Source of the DNA: Paragordius varius
Taxonomy: Eukaryota; Nematomorpha
Direction: 5' to 3'
DNA: 64,000 nucleotides
Assembly: GCA_964247055.1 (NCBI GenBank)
Contig: OZ176057.1
Coordinates: 1,116,001-1,180,000, forward strand
Under the pieces are notes generated by a model that made no database searches, was not told the origin of the DNA, and was given only the letters and a program-made list of their open reading frames with translations. A program made the position numbers and the translations under genes. Position 1 is the first letter of the stretch, and every line of letters starts with the position of its first letter. Shown piece by piece: positions 38,277 through 47,869 of the stretch.

Positions 38277-41200
38277 TTTAATTTTTGATGTTTGGAAATA
38301 AAAAAATAAAATTATTTTTTCCTATTTTTTTGAAGGCGATGAAGAAAATTCAAGGGATATTGTTGGAAAATTAAGTGGAATTAATATTGATGAGGTTATA
38401 TATAGTTCATATTTTATATTTATATTCTTTTTTTAAAAATTATTCATATTTTTTTATAATAATCTTAATTTTTACTTAATTTTTACCATATATATGAGCA
38501 TTTACTTTTAATTTTACAAAACAACACTTTTTTTATTCAATCAAACAAAATATTTTTTTTTAATTTCATAGATATAACACATTCGTTTTAGTCCTTCGAT
38601 TCAAATTGGGGTAGTTAAATACCCCAGGCCTGTTTAAAATTAAATTCTTTAAAAAATATGGAAGGAATCGAAACCATGGCAAAATCTTGCACTTATATAA
38701 CATTAATAAACCGAAATATATAAAAAAATTTATTCAAAAATATTTGATATTACTTATTTCAAACTAAAACCGAAAGGTAAAAATTTCGAATCATACAAAA
38801 TAAACCGCTTTTTTATTTCTATCGATGTTAGATGTAATTTAAATAAAATATTACCTTTTACTCTTATTAAATAAGGACGATATTTTGCAAAAATTTTGTA
38901 AAATAAAATGGAGTCGAAGTAGTTTGACATTTTTTTTCAGAGCAAAATTTTATATAGATATTTTGGCTTATTTATATAATTTTTATAAGGATAGAAGCAT
39001 AAATTTGAAATGGGACCGTTTCCTACAGTATTTTTTAAAAAACAAACATTAATTATGTCTGGGGTATTTGGATACCCCATTTGAATCGAAGTGTTAATAA
39101 ATATATCAAGTATATTAAACTTAAAGTGCAAATCAAACATTTTTCTTATAAAAAAAAGTAGTATAACATTTACACTTCAAATTTACTCTCGAACAATTGA
39201 AATTTACCCTAAAATAATTTATTTTTTAAGATCAAAAAATATCTATGTATTTTAAACTTGAAATTTTGTGTGAAATTAATATAATACTGCAAAAATAACA
39301 AACTATGCCATAAAGATATATTTCATATTAATGATGAGTTATATAAGCCTGAAAACACATAAATTATTTTTAGAGTGAATATAAATTGTTCTAGGGTGAA
39401 TTTGAATTGTTTGAGGGTGAATTTGAATTGTTAAATGGTAAATTAGATTATTTCTAACGTGCCTTTCTTTATATATTACACGTCTCAATAATGTTTCATA
39501 TAAACATATTATTATTAATTTTTATCAAAAATTGTTTAAAAATTAAATATTTATATATATATTTATATATTTCTTATTCTAAATTTTATTTTTATGCATA
39601 TAGAATTGTGGTTTACCATTTGCCGTTGTCGGTAGCAACGAATTTGTTAAAATTGGGAATAAAATGGTTCGAGCTCGACAGTATCCTTGGGGAATAGTTC
39701 AAGGTTTTGATTTTTTTGAAACCAAAAAAAAATTAATTTCTTTAAATATATATATATGTTTTGAAAAAAACTATAAACTTTGATAATCTTTTATTTTCAA
39801 AACTAAACTAAACTAATATAGATTGTTGGAATTTATTATGTTTAGTTAACATTATATCCAGGAAATTTATCCCTAACTAAATGAATAAAATTGCAATGTA
39901 AATTAAAAAATTGCATACATACCTTGTCTAAAAACAGTAATATTATATATAACATAAAAATAAATAAAACTTTTAATATATATTTTGTTTAACCTTTTAA
40001 TATTGAAAACAAATTTTATGAATTAAATTTTTTTACATGTACATGTATATATGTGTATAAAATAAATTTGATTTAATATTATAGTCAAAATATAGCAAAA
40101 TGGAGCTATATTCAGTGGTTGAAAAGAAAACAAAATCTATCTAAAACAAAATCTATCATATACCATATACAAATTAAATTCACCCTTGAACAAATCAGAT
40201 TTACCCTCAAATAAATTATATGTTTTTTAAGATTAACAAATTACCTATATTTTTAAATAGTTTTAAAAAATAAAATTTTGTTTCAAATTAAAATAATGAA
40301 AAAATAATAAACTTAGTTCGAACGAAAACATCTAATTTATTTTTAGGGTGAATTTGAATCATTCAAGATGGGTGAATTTAAAATGTTCAAAGGTGAATTT
40401 AAATTGTTCAAAGGTGATTTAAATTGTAAATGGTATGTATATATTAACAATTTAGAAAGAGCAAAAATTTACATGGGTTTTTTTACCATTTCCGTTTAAT
40501 GTTGAATTTTTATATTTTCTGACCCTATACTTTAGTTCAAAATGAACAGTTGTATTGCATGTAATAATATGGTTGTTTTTTTTTTAAGTTTTTTACAAAA
40601 AATTTAGATCTTGTTTAACACAAATGGCTTCGCGGGGGCATTTTTGAATATATAAATATGCATTACAAACATTTTATCGGATTTTTACACTTTATACGAC
40701 TGTAAAAACAAAAACTATTTATTTCAAATTTTTTTCTTTTTTCCAGTTGTTTATTGCCGCCGCCAAAATATTTTGGAAAGATTTGACACGAAATTTTGTT
40801 TAAGAGAAAATTATTTAGATTTTGTAAAATTAAAATTTCATATCGCGGGCATCTTAGATAAACTTTTTGGTAAGCCAATTATTGACAAATTCAAACAAAA
40901 CTAAACTTTTGTTTTTTAAACTTTAAAGCTTGAAATTTTATAAACTTTTAATATACATTAATGCATTTTAATGGTTGCTTATTTCACACACTATAGCGGG
41001 ACAATTTGCAACACAGTAGTGTATGGAAAAAACTATAAAATGTTAAATTAATAATCATTTACTTTATTTTTTCCATACACTACTGTGTTACAATTCGCTC
41101 CACTATAGTGTGAAATAAGCAACTCTTAAAATGCATGTAATTACATAATTTTGAAAATTGTTAAAATAATATACAGTGTTTAATAAATATTAAACTGTTA

Positions 41201-44200
41201 AATAACGCTTTGATTAACTAAATTACAGAGGATATGACATAGTGCTCTTTACTGTATGGTATAAATTTCTTTTTCTATCACATTTTACAGTAAAAATAAA
41301 AATTTTGTTTATATTATGATATTGGTATTTGCGTATATATTGCAATATGTTTGGTAATTTTACCCGTTTTATCGGGTTTTATTGAGAAAATTAATAGTTT
41401 TTTAACTTTGAAAGATTAATTTTTTTAAAGGTGTTTTTTTTTTTTCAATAAATTATTTTATAGTTGAAAATGAACAACATTGCGATTTTGTCAAACTTCG
41501 AGAATTACTTATCCGTACAAATATGGAAGATATGTTAGAAAAAACTCATAGTACTCATTATTTACATTATCGCCTACGTAGGCTCGAATCCATGGGCCTT
41601 AAAGATGAGTTTGATTATGATAATGGCACAGAGAATTCGTCATTGTCCCCTACATTACGTAAAAAAATGCCTTCACTTTTGAATTTGCAGGTATAACTCT
41701 CTTTTTTTACTATTACAGTCAGTAATAAATGAGTTTTTTCCAAAAAAGTGTCTATTAATGGATTTGTAAGATTCATATATATATATATATATATATACCA
41801 TTTACAATTCAAACTCACTCTTTAAATTACTGTTGAACAAGTCAAATTCACTCTTGAACAATTTAAATTTACCCTTGAACAATTGAAATTCACCCTTGAA
41901 CAATTCAAATTCACCCTTCTCGAACAATTCAAATTTACCCTAAAAATAAATTATGTGTTTTCGAACTAATATGACTCATTATTAATATAAAATAAAACAT
42001 GTTATTTATTTGAGAGTGAATTTGAATTGTTCGAGGGTGAATTTGAATTGTTTAAGGGTGAATTTGAATTGTTTAAGGGTGAATTTGAACCTTTGAACAA
42101 GTCAAATTTACTCTCGAACAATTTAAATTCAACCTCAAAGAAATTTTATGTTTATAAGATTAAAAATTACCTATATTTTTTGATATTTTTCAAAAAAGAA
42201 ATTTTGTAATGCTGAAAAAATAATAAACTATGCCATAAACATATATTTCATATTAATAATGAGTTATATCAGACCGAAAACACATAATTTATTTTTAGGG
42301 TGAATTTAAATTGTAAATGGTATATCTATATACAGATTAGAGTTTCTTTTTTTCTTTTTTATTAAATGGTAAGGGCTTAAATTGTATTCGGTTACAGTTC
42401 AAATTCACCCTTCTCGAACAATTCAAATTCAAAAATAAATGTGTTTTCGAACTAATAAAATGTTATTAATATGAAATATATTTGTATGGGGGATAGTTTA
42501 TTATTTAAGTATTATTTAAATTTAAGGGAAAAAATATTTAAAGCTAATTTTTGATTCTTAATAAACATATTATCGTAAAATAAATTGTTCGAGGGGGAAT
42601 TTGAATTGTTTAAGGTGAATTTTAATTGTTCAAGGGTGAATTTGAATCGTTAAAGGGTAAATTTGAATTGTTGAGGGGTGAATTATTTGAATTGTTCAAG
42701 GGTGAATTTGAATTGTTAAAGGGGGAATTTGAATTGTTCAGGGGTGAATTTGAATTGTAAAAGGGTGAATTATTTGAATTGTTCAAGGGTGAATTCTATT
42801 GTTCGAGGGTGAAATTGAATTGTTCAAGGGTGAATTTGAATTGTAAATATATAAAAATTGTATAAAAAATTGTTTCATAGGAAGGATATCACACTAAACG
42901 TCAAGAATTACTACAAGAAATGAAACGCCGAGAAGATGAATTAAGAAAAAGTTTTGTCCAACGTGTTAAAGATAAGGAGTTGGAATTGAAAGAATCTGAA
43001 AAAGAGGTTATATTTTTGGAGGGTTTAAATTACAAAAAAATTATAAGTTAGTTGTTTTATCGGGTGGTTAAAAAGTTGTTTTATCGGGTTAAAAACACTT
43101 TTTTAAGTAATTAACTTTAAACGGAATAACCAACCGAATTAATACTAACTTTGAAAAATTTGCATTTTAAATGACATTTTTAAGGTTAAAACAAAGTGAA
43201 GTTGGAATTGATAGAATCTGAAAAAGAGGTTCATATATTTTTGGAGGGTTTAAAATAAAAAATCCTTTTTTTAAGTTGTTTTATCTCGTTAAAAATACTG
43301 TTTTTTTGTGTTTTTTAATTAATTAATTTTAAACAGGATAACCAACCGAATTAATCTTAAATAAAGCGATTTTTGCATTTTTTTATACTTTTAAGTTTAA
43401 AACAAAGAAAAGTTTGAGTTTAAGAATCCAAAAAAGAGGTTGTATTTTTCGAGGTTTAAAATTATAAAAGATTTCTTTTTATAACTTTTTTTATCATCTT
43501 GTAAAAAAACACCTTAAAACAAAATAACCAACCGAATTAATGCTTAATTTTGAAAGTTATTGATATTTTTAGGTTTAAAACATAGAGAAGTTTGAAAAAG
43601 TGGTTATTTTTTGGAGGGTTTAAAATAAAAAAAATTTTTTTTATAACTTTTTTATCAAGTTAAAAAAATGTTTTTTTGTGTTTTTAATTAATTAATTTTA
43701 AACAGGATAACCAATCAAATTAATGCTTAATTAAAAAAATTTTGCATTTTTTTGACACTTTTTATGATTAAAACAAAGAAAAGTTTGAGTTAAAGAATCT
43801 GAAAAGAGGTTATATTTTTTGGGTTTTTCAAAATTAAAAAAAAATTATTTTTATAACTTTTTTTATCAGGTTAAAATAATGTTTTTTTTGTATTTTTTAA
43901 GTAATTAATTTTAAACAGGATAACTGATTAAATTAATACTTAATTTAAAAATTTTGCATTTTTTTGACACTTTTTATGATTAAAACAAAGAAAAGTTTGA
44001 GTTTAAGAATCCAAAAAAGAGGTTATATTTTTGGAGGTTTTTTAAAATCAAAAAAATTATTCTTATTTTTATAACTTTTTTATTTTGTTTAAAAAAACTT
44101 TTTAAACAGAATAACCAACCGAATTAATGCTAATATAAAAGTTATTGATATTTTTAGGTTTAAAACAAAGAAAAGTTTGAGTTTAAGAATCTGAAAAAGA

Positions 44201-46191
44201 GGTTATATTTTTGGAGGGTTTAAATTACAAAAAAAATTATTTTTATAACTTTTTTTATTAGGTTAAAATAATGTTTTTTTTGTATTTTTTAAGTAATTAA
44301 TTTTAAACAGGATAACTGATTAAATTAATGCTTAATTTAAAAATTTTGCATTTTTTTGACACTTTTTATGATTAAAACAAAGAAAAGTTTGAGTTTAAGA
44401 ATATCCAAAAAAGAGGTTATATTTTTTGGTTTTTCAAAATAAAAAAGATTTCTTTTTATTCGTTGCTTTATCGGGTTAAAAAATACTTTAAACAAAATAA
44501 CCAACCGAATTTATGCTTAAATTGAAGGTTATTGATATTTTTAAGTTTAAAACATAGAGAAGTTTGAGTTTAAGAATCCAAAAAGAGGTTATATTTTTTG
44601 GGTAAAAATTATGTTCTTTTTATAAGTTGTTTTATCTCGTTAAAAATACATTTTAAAACAAAAAAACCAACCGAATTAATGCTTAAATTAAAGGTTATTG
44701 ATATTTTTAGGTTTAAAACATAGAGAAGTTTGAGTTTAAGAATCTGAAAAAGAGGTTATATTTTTTGGGTTTTTAATTAATTTTATAAGTTGTTTTATCT
44801 CGTTAAAAAACACTTTAAAACAAATTAACCAACCGAACTAATGTTAAATTTAAAAGTTATTGATATTTTTAAGTATAAAACATAGAGAAGTTTAGAAACA
44901 AAGAGAAGTTTGAGTTTATTTGAAAAAATAGAGCGGTATTTGGGAGTTTGAAAATGCTATTTTTATTAATACCATTTTTTATCAAGATAAACATAAGGAG
45001 GAATCGAAAGAATTTAAAAAAGATTTATATTTTTTATTTTTTTGCTTTGAAATTAGAAAATTAATTTTTTAAATTTTTTAAGTTATTTTATCACGTTACA
45101 CGGTGCTTTTTAGGCCTTCTTATATGGGTTTATGGTAAAAACGTTAATTAATTAATTATATGCGAAAAACGTGGTATAATTGGATGTTTTAAAATAATTT
45201 TATAGTATAGTAAAAATTGTTGGAATTATACGGACACAACGTAAAAGTATAAATCTAATTTTTTTTTCAAAAGACAACCATACTTTTTTTTAACCTTGAT
45301 TTATTCTGTATTAAAATGATTCAATGACAATCGTAAAATATGTAATTGATATGTACCAATTGAATTCACATTTCTATTTTATATTTAAGGGTTTAAAACA
45401 ATGAATAATATTTTATAAAAATTAAGATTAAAAAAAGTATGGTTTTTGGTATATACAGTAAAAACTGAAATTATACTATACTATGGACAAAATGCAAAAA
45501 TATAAAGACAAATTTTTTTTCAAAAGACAACCATACTTTTCTTCATTAAAACACATTGTTTCAAATCGCATATTTTAGTATTGATATCTATATTGGTAAC
45601 ACAATAAATTATATATTTTATAATTGTAAATATATAATTTATATGAGAAAAATTAGGGATTAAAAAAGTATGGTTATTGTATTTTACAAAAAAAATTTGT
45701 CTTTATATACTTACATTTTGTTTATAGTGTACCATCTACAGTTCAAATTCACCCTTGAACAATTGAAATTTACCCTAAATATAAATTATATGTTTTTGAA
45801 CTTATATAACCCATAATTAATATGAATAAAATCTTTGCATAGTTTATTATTTTTTTAGTATTATTTTAATTAAAAACAAAATTTTTATTTTTTAAAAATA
45901 TATGAAAAGTAATTTTTAATCTTAAAAAACAGATATTTTATTTGAGGGTGAATTTGAATTGTTTGAGGGTAAATTTGAAAATGTTTAAGGGTAAATTTGA
46001 ATTGTAGATGGTATATAAATTTAATTTTTATTCCATAGTTGTACAACAAGTTTGAAAATTTGAAAAAAATGCACAATGATGAAAAACGCAAATTGGATGA
46101 ACGTAAAAAAGCTTTGGAACTTGATATGGAAAATTTAATGCGAAAACGTCAACAGACCCACACCTCTACTATGAAAAAGAAAAAGTTTTAA
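26648..46191 (+). CDS. SEPTIN6-like: SEPTIN6-group septin (10 exons, short N-terminal exon not found)
   Basis: A filament-forming GTP-binding cytoskeletal protein acting in cytokinesis and cortex organisation. Exons: 26648-26762, 31868-32063, 33764-33904, 34694-34920, 37620-37670, 38336-38394, 39604-39703, 41464-41690, 42881-43006, 46039-46191; phases agree at every junction, giving 464 residues to TAA. Seen in order: [19 protein letters not shown] (polybasic/N-terminal helix), P-loop GETGLGKST (residues 39-47), switch DTVGYGD (91-97), SKAD (174-177), RARQYPWG and [20 protein letters not shown] (septin unique element), then a C-terminal coiled coil (about 375-455). Closest in style to insect Septin2/5 and human SEPTIN6/8/11. 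Between IYDFP (206) and PFAVVG (268) it has about 61 residues where the family has about 17-20: a lineage-specific loop. The first exon, probably encoding 5-15 residues, lies somewhere upstream. Introns d and i carry arrays of exon-end copies. Confidence 0.97.
27531..27731. mobile_element. R9 palindromic MITE
   Basis: Ends TACTGTATGAATATGTATAT and inverse ACTCATACTG; shares ATTGCTAGAAAGTTATTAAT with other copies. Septin intron a. Confidence 0.75.
28076..28294. mobile_element. R1 element, minimal copy
   Basis: One unit each side: TTAACAATTCAAATTCACCC at left, AATTGTAAATGGTA at right, with the standard R1 core. Confidence 0.75.
28615..28909. mobile_element. R1 element
   Basis: ATACCATTTACCATTC end, one to three units per arm, core in the opposite orientation to the copy at 28076 (AACTATGC... 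centre). Confidence 0.75.
29580..30160. mobile_element. Family-D element
   Basis: The ATATGCTTTCTTTAGCCTTT motif near the left, CCCAATTTTAGACTCTAGAA in the middle and the end AATACCCCAAAAGGTAC ... GTAATGAAGTGTT match the copy at 61782. Left end eroded. Confidence 0.65.
30496..30684. mobile_element. R9 palindromic MITE
   Basis: CATTATGAGTTATACATTGC at left, TGAATACTTATTCATACTG at right, fold-back about 185 bp. A 67-codon frame inside is an artefact of the arm. Confidence 0.75.
30790..31320. mobile_element. R8-like MITE(s), degenerate
   Basis: AAATTATACATACAAAACGT arm at left and TTTGTCTTTATGTTTTTACT at right, with an additional internal arm; boundaries approximate. Confidence 0.5.
31398..31664. 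mobile_element. R1 element whose right end is replaced by a hairpin
   Basis: Left end ATACCATTTACAATTC and R1 core are normal; the right arm reaches TTCAAGGGTGAAT and then changes abruptly into the hairpin at 31667. Confidence 0.75.
31667..31782. repeat. Long near-perfect hairpin 86 bp upstream of septin exon b
   Basis: Left arm 31667-31700 and right arm 31746-31782 are inverted copies: GGTAAAGAGCATGGAAAAAA pairs with TTTTTTCCATGTTCTTTACC (one mismatch), continuing through CAAGAGCTCTATG. About 33 bp of stem with a 45-nt AT-rich loop. No second copy seen in the window. Confidence 0.9.
31868..32063 (+). CDS. SEPTIN6-like: Septin exon b (P-loop and switch)
   Basis: Encodes [19 protein letters not shown], the middle of the G domain, and [19 protein letters not shown]. 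The guanine-nucleotide-binding Lys and Ser/Thr of the P-loop are intact. The upstream intron ends 86 bp after a long hairpin. Confidence 0.98.
32167..32542. mobile_element. R8 MITE with an internally duplicated left arm
   Basis: CAGTAAAAACTGAAATTATA at 32167 and a second, diverged left arm (CAGTAGGAATTGAAAGTATA) at about 32287, sharing one right arm that ends TTTTACTATA. Confidence 0.68.
33764..33904 (+). CDS. SEPTIN6-like: Septin exon c
   Basis: Encodes [18 protein letters not shown] then [18 protein letters not shown], near identical to animal SEPTIN6-group proteins. Preceded by a TA-rich intron end. Confidence 0.97.
34197..34616. mobile_element. R1 element 78 bp upstream of septin exon d
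   Basis: Left TATACCTTTTACAGTTC; right arm of eight or nine 21-bp units, ending AACTGTAAATGATATA. The frames crossing into exon d begin in these repeats and are misleading there. Confidence 0.82.
34694..34920 (+). CDS. SEPTIN6-like: Septin exon d (SKAD exon; parent of array 1)
   Basis: Encodes [33 protein letters not shown] (G4), then [14 protein letters not shown] and the start of the lineage-specific loop. Its last about 80 bp and donor are the parent of six further copies downstream. Confidence 0.97.
34840..36536 (+). repeat. Array 1: tandem copies of septin exon d 3' end with its 5' splice site
   Basis: The parent segment 34840-34920 (encoding [11 protein letters not shown] and [12 protein letters not shown]) recurs at about 35122-35204, 35423-35505, 35692-35757, 35934-36015, 36234-36317 and 36469-36536, spaced 219-302 bp. 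Each copy keeps the block around CTATAACGGAT and the junction AATG followed by GTAA or GTGT. Linker sequence between copies is also repeated (GTTTTTAAAAGTTGTAAGAA; TTTATTAGTAATTTATTTGG). Copies differ by substitutions; two lack one or a few bases and two lack the 5' part. No copy has an acceptor in the phase needed to act as an exon. Confidence 0.93.
36740..37035. repeat. R3 minisatellite, inverted array
   Basis: About nine units of the R3 repeat in the opposite sense (ATGTTGCATATGTTTGAATA, TGTTGCGTTTGCTTGAAAAA), ending GACTGAAAAATGGTATATTA. In septin intron d. The 63-codon frame here is not a gene. Confidence 0.72.
37620..37670 (+). CDS. SEPTIN6-like: Septin exon e (loop microexon, 51 nt)
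   Basis: Encodes [16 protein letters not shown]; phases 1 in, 1 out. Acceptor TTTTAG, donor GTATTT. Part of the lineage-specific insertion; no family counterpart, so support comes from phase and from bridging exons d and f. Confidence 0.8.
38336..38394 (+). CDS. SEPTIN6-like: Septin exon f (loop microexon, 59 nt)
   Basis: Encodes [19 protein letters not shown]; phase 1 in, 0 out. Acid-rich. Acceptor TTTGAAG is weak; donor GTTATA. Confidence 0.75.
38576..39096. mobile_element. Family-A element, reversed
   Basis: TCCTTCGATTCAAATTGGGG at left and CATTTGAATCGAAGTGTT at right, with AAATACCCCAGGCCTG and GATACCCC inside. About 520 bp, in septin intron f. Confidence 0.8.
39161..39440. mobile_element. 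R1 element
   Basis: Left TAACATTTACACTTCAAATT, two units; right arm three units, ending TTGTTAAATGGTA. In septin intron f, 164 bp before exon g. Confidence 0.75.
39604..39703 (+). CDS. SEPTIN6-like: Septin exon g
   Basis: Encodes [18 protein letters not shown] then [13 protein letters not shown], the strongly conserved beta strand and septin unique element start. Confidence 0.97.
40158..40436. mobile_element. R1 element
   Basis: Left TACCATATACAAATTAAATT; core partly deleted; right arm four units, ending TTGTAAATGGTAT. Confidence 0.75.
40605..40870. mobile_element. R11 fragment
   Basis: CACAAATGGCTTCGCGGGGG start and a TTTATCGGATTTTTACACTT run comparable with the copy at 53488. Partial. 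Confidence 0.5.
40961..41136. mobile_element. R10 hairpin MITE
   Basis: Left arm starts ATGCATTTTAATGGTTGCTT, right arm ends AAGCAACTCTTAAAATGCAT. The arms pair through TTCACACACTATAG, GCAACACAGTAGTGTATGGA and a poly-A/T stretch; about 75-bp stem. Non-coding. Confidence 0.85.
41464..41690 (+). CDS. SEPTIN6-like: Septin exon h
   Basis: Encodes [40 protein letters not shown] and [10 protein letters not shown], the end of the G domain. Donor GTATAA after CAG. Confidence 0.97.
41796..42323. mobile_element. Two tandem R1 elements after septin exon h
   Basis: First copy 41796-42088 (left ACCATTTACAATTC after (TA)n, six units left, four right). The second follows directly to 42323, where it ends AATTGTAAATGGTATA. 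Confidence 0.8.
42390..42846. mobile_element. R1 element 34 bp upstream of septin exon i
   Basis: Left TTACAGTTCAAATTCACCC; right arm of about twelve units, several with an extra TATTTGAATTG spacing variant; ends GAATTGTAAATATA just before the exon i acceptor. Confidence 0.8.
42881..43006 (+). CDS. SEPTIN6-like: Septin exon i (coiled coil; parent of array 2)
   Basis: Encodes 42 residues of coiled coil, including [35 protein letters not shown], matching family VQRVKEKEAELKE.EK. The exon end plus donor is amplified downstream. Confidence 0.96.
43195..45030 (+). repeat. Array 2: tandem copies of septin exon i 3' end with its 5' splice site
   Basis: Copies of the segment ending AGAATCTGAAAAAGAG followed by GTTATAT end at about 43228, 43438, 43611, 43808, 44022, 44202, 44415, 44588, 44754 and 44935, spaced 166-222 bp; a worn remnant lies near 45000-45027. 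The linkers also repeat (GGATAACCAACCGAATTAAT; ATTGATATTTTTAGG). The first copy (GTTGGAATTGATAGAATCTG) is closest to the parent; later ones share GTTTGAGTTTAAGAATC and have stops in the parental frame, so they are not alternative exons. Confidence 0.93.
45218..45725. mobile_element. R8 MITEs, two partial or overlapping copies
   Basis: Arms at about 45218 (TAGTAAAAATTGTTGGAATT) and 45466 (CAGTAAAAACTGAAATTATA), with a right arm ending near 45725 (TTTGTCTTTATATACTTACA). Confidence 0.6.
45730..46015. mobile_element. R1 element 24 bp upstream of septin exon j
   Basis: Left GTACCATCTACAGTTC, two units; right arm three units, ending AATTGTAGATGGTATA. Confidence 0.8.
46039..46191 (+). CDS. SEPTIN6-like: Septin exon j (terminal)
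   Basis: Encodes [20 protein letters not shown] then [15 protein letters not shown] and a Lys-rich tail to TAA. End of the coiled coil. Family C-terminus likewise ends in basic residues. An R1 element ends 24 bp before the acceptor. Confidence 0.95.
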   Translation: MYNKFENLKKMHNDEKRKLDERKKALELDMENLMRKRQQTHTSTMKKKKF

Positions 46192-46637
46192 TATTTTCCT
46201 TAAAAAACTAACTTTTTTTTGTTCTTGAAATAATTCACAACACTTTTACTTGTTTCAAAATGAAGTTAATTGAAATGAATCGATTTGTTATGTTGAGTAG
46301 TATAAATTAGTATAAACTACCTCTGGAGTGTGTCCTACACGCGGGCTACATTTGGTCTTTTAAAATATTTTTTAGGTCGTGAGAATTCTTAAATACAATA
46401 TTTTATCGAATTTAAATGGAATTAATTTTCTTAAGTAAATTTTCTGAATAGGTTTTTACAAGTTTTAGCTATGAACTAGCAAAGGTTATTAAAACAAATA
46501 GTATCTTTTACAGTCTTTAAATGTTTAAAATCTAATGGAATATGTGTTAATTTTTTAATTTTAAAGCGTCCCATTGGATTTTTTAATATTATATTTTAAA
46601 CCATAATTTGATTGTATTTGCCAATCTTTTCGAATTT

Positions 46638-46643
46638 AATAAA
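46638..46643 (+). terminator. Candidate septin polyadenylation signal
   Basis: AATAAA about 450 bp after the septin stop, the first perfect hexamer seen there. Other AATAAA-like strings follow; AT-richness makes chance hits likely. Confidence 0.35.
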
Positions 46644-47035
46644 ACCTTTTCACTAAAAATTTTATGTCAAAAAGTTTGTAATGATTGATTTTTTGGTTAC
46701 CTTTTCAATAATAAAGGCATTTTAAAGGCCATAGAATACATATTTTTTCATTTGACTATATCGCGCGGTTTTATAAAAAATTACCCTTAATGTAATAATT
46801 GTGTAAAATATCAATAAAATTGTTTTTTTAGCTAAAAAAACTTCAAATTTAAAAATATATATATATATTTGTGTTTTTAGATCATTTATGTGAATTGAAC
46901 GGAATGACACGATATTATGTATGATTACTCTGCTTAATAAAACATTTTAATATCGAATATTTATCATTAATAATTTATTATATTTATTAATTTATTTCCT
47001 TATAGAAAATACTATCAAAATTTTTATTCTATTAG

Positions 47036-47062
47036 CTATATATATATATATATATATATATA
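47036..47062. repeat. (TA)n microsatellite
   Basis: About 13 uninterrupted TA dinucleotides in the septin-to-secreted-protein intergenic region. Confidence 0.85.
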
Positions 47063-47333
47063 TCAATTATAACATATGTAAATCAATTTCAAATGCATTA
47101 TTAATATTTTTTTTATATCCCTGTATGTCAAACTGTTCATTTTATTAACAATATATCACATCCAATATTTATAAATTATAGATTAATGACCTACTAAATT
47201 TTTGATATAACTAAAGCGGTTTCAAATGTCCAAATCACATATAAAGATAAAACATAAAAACTAAAGACATTATTTTTCAAAAAACAATTATGCCTTTTTT
47301 AACCATATTATAAACTATAATATTATGATTTTG

Positions 47334-47336
<3 letters not shown>

Positions 47337-47383
<47 letters not shown>

Positions 47384-47580
47384 TAAAACCTATACGGACA
47401 GAACATAAAAATATAAATATCACCTTTTTTTTAAAAAAACAACCATGCTTTTGTATACCTTATACAATGTTTATATTCTATATAATTTGAGAAATGATGA
47501 ATGTTAAAAAATATGGTTGTTTTTTTAAAAAAATATTTACCTTTTAATTTTTACGTTTTGTCTTTATAATTTTCATGTAT
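47337..47580. mobile_element. (TA)n followed by a short R8 MITE
   Basis: A (TA)n run 47337-47380 abuts CAGTAAAACCTATACGGACA. The right arm ends ACGTTTTGTCTTTATAATTT. The element is shorter than other R8 copies. Confidence 0.68.
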
Positions 47581-47869
47581 AAAGAAAAGAGTAGGTTTAT
47601 AGGGGTCATATTTTATTAATTCAAGTTTTTTAAAACGCGTCTTCCAAATGTCATGTAGAGACATAATCAGTCCATCCCACAATGAATTATGCGTGATAAA
47701 AACTAAGTTTCCTTTAAAAAATATGTTTTTTTAAATTTAGATTTTAGTTTTGTTGAAGAATGTATGGTATGTTAAATATGGTTAAACATTATCAAAACTA
47801 AAAAAATACTTTTTCATTCAATTCAATGCTGTAAAATTTTAGTTTTAAGATTCATTTCAGGTAGGATTT

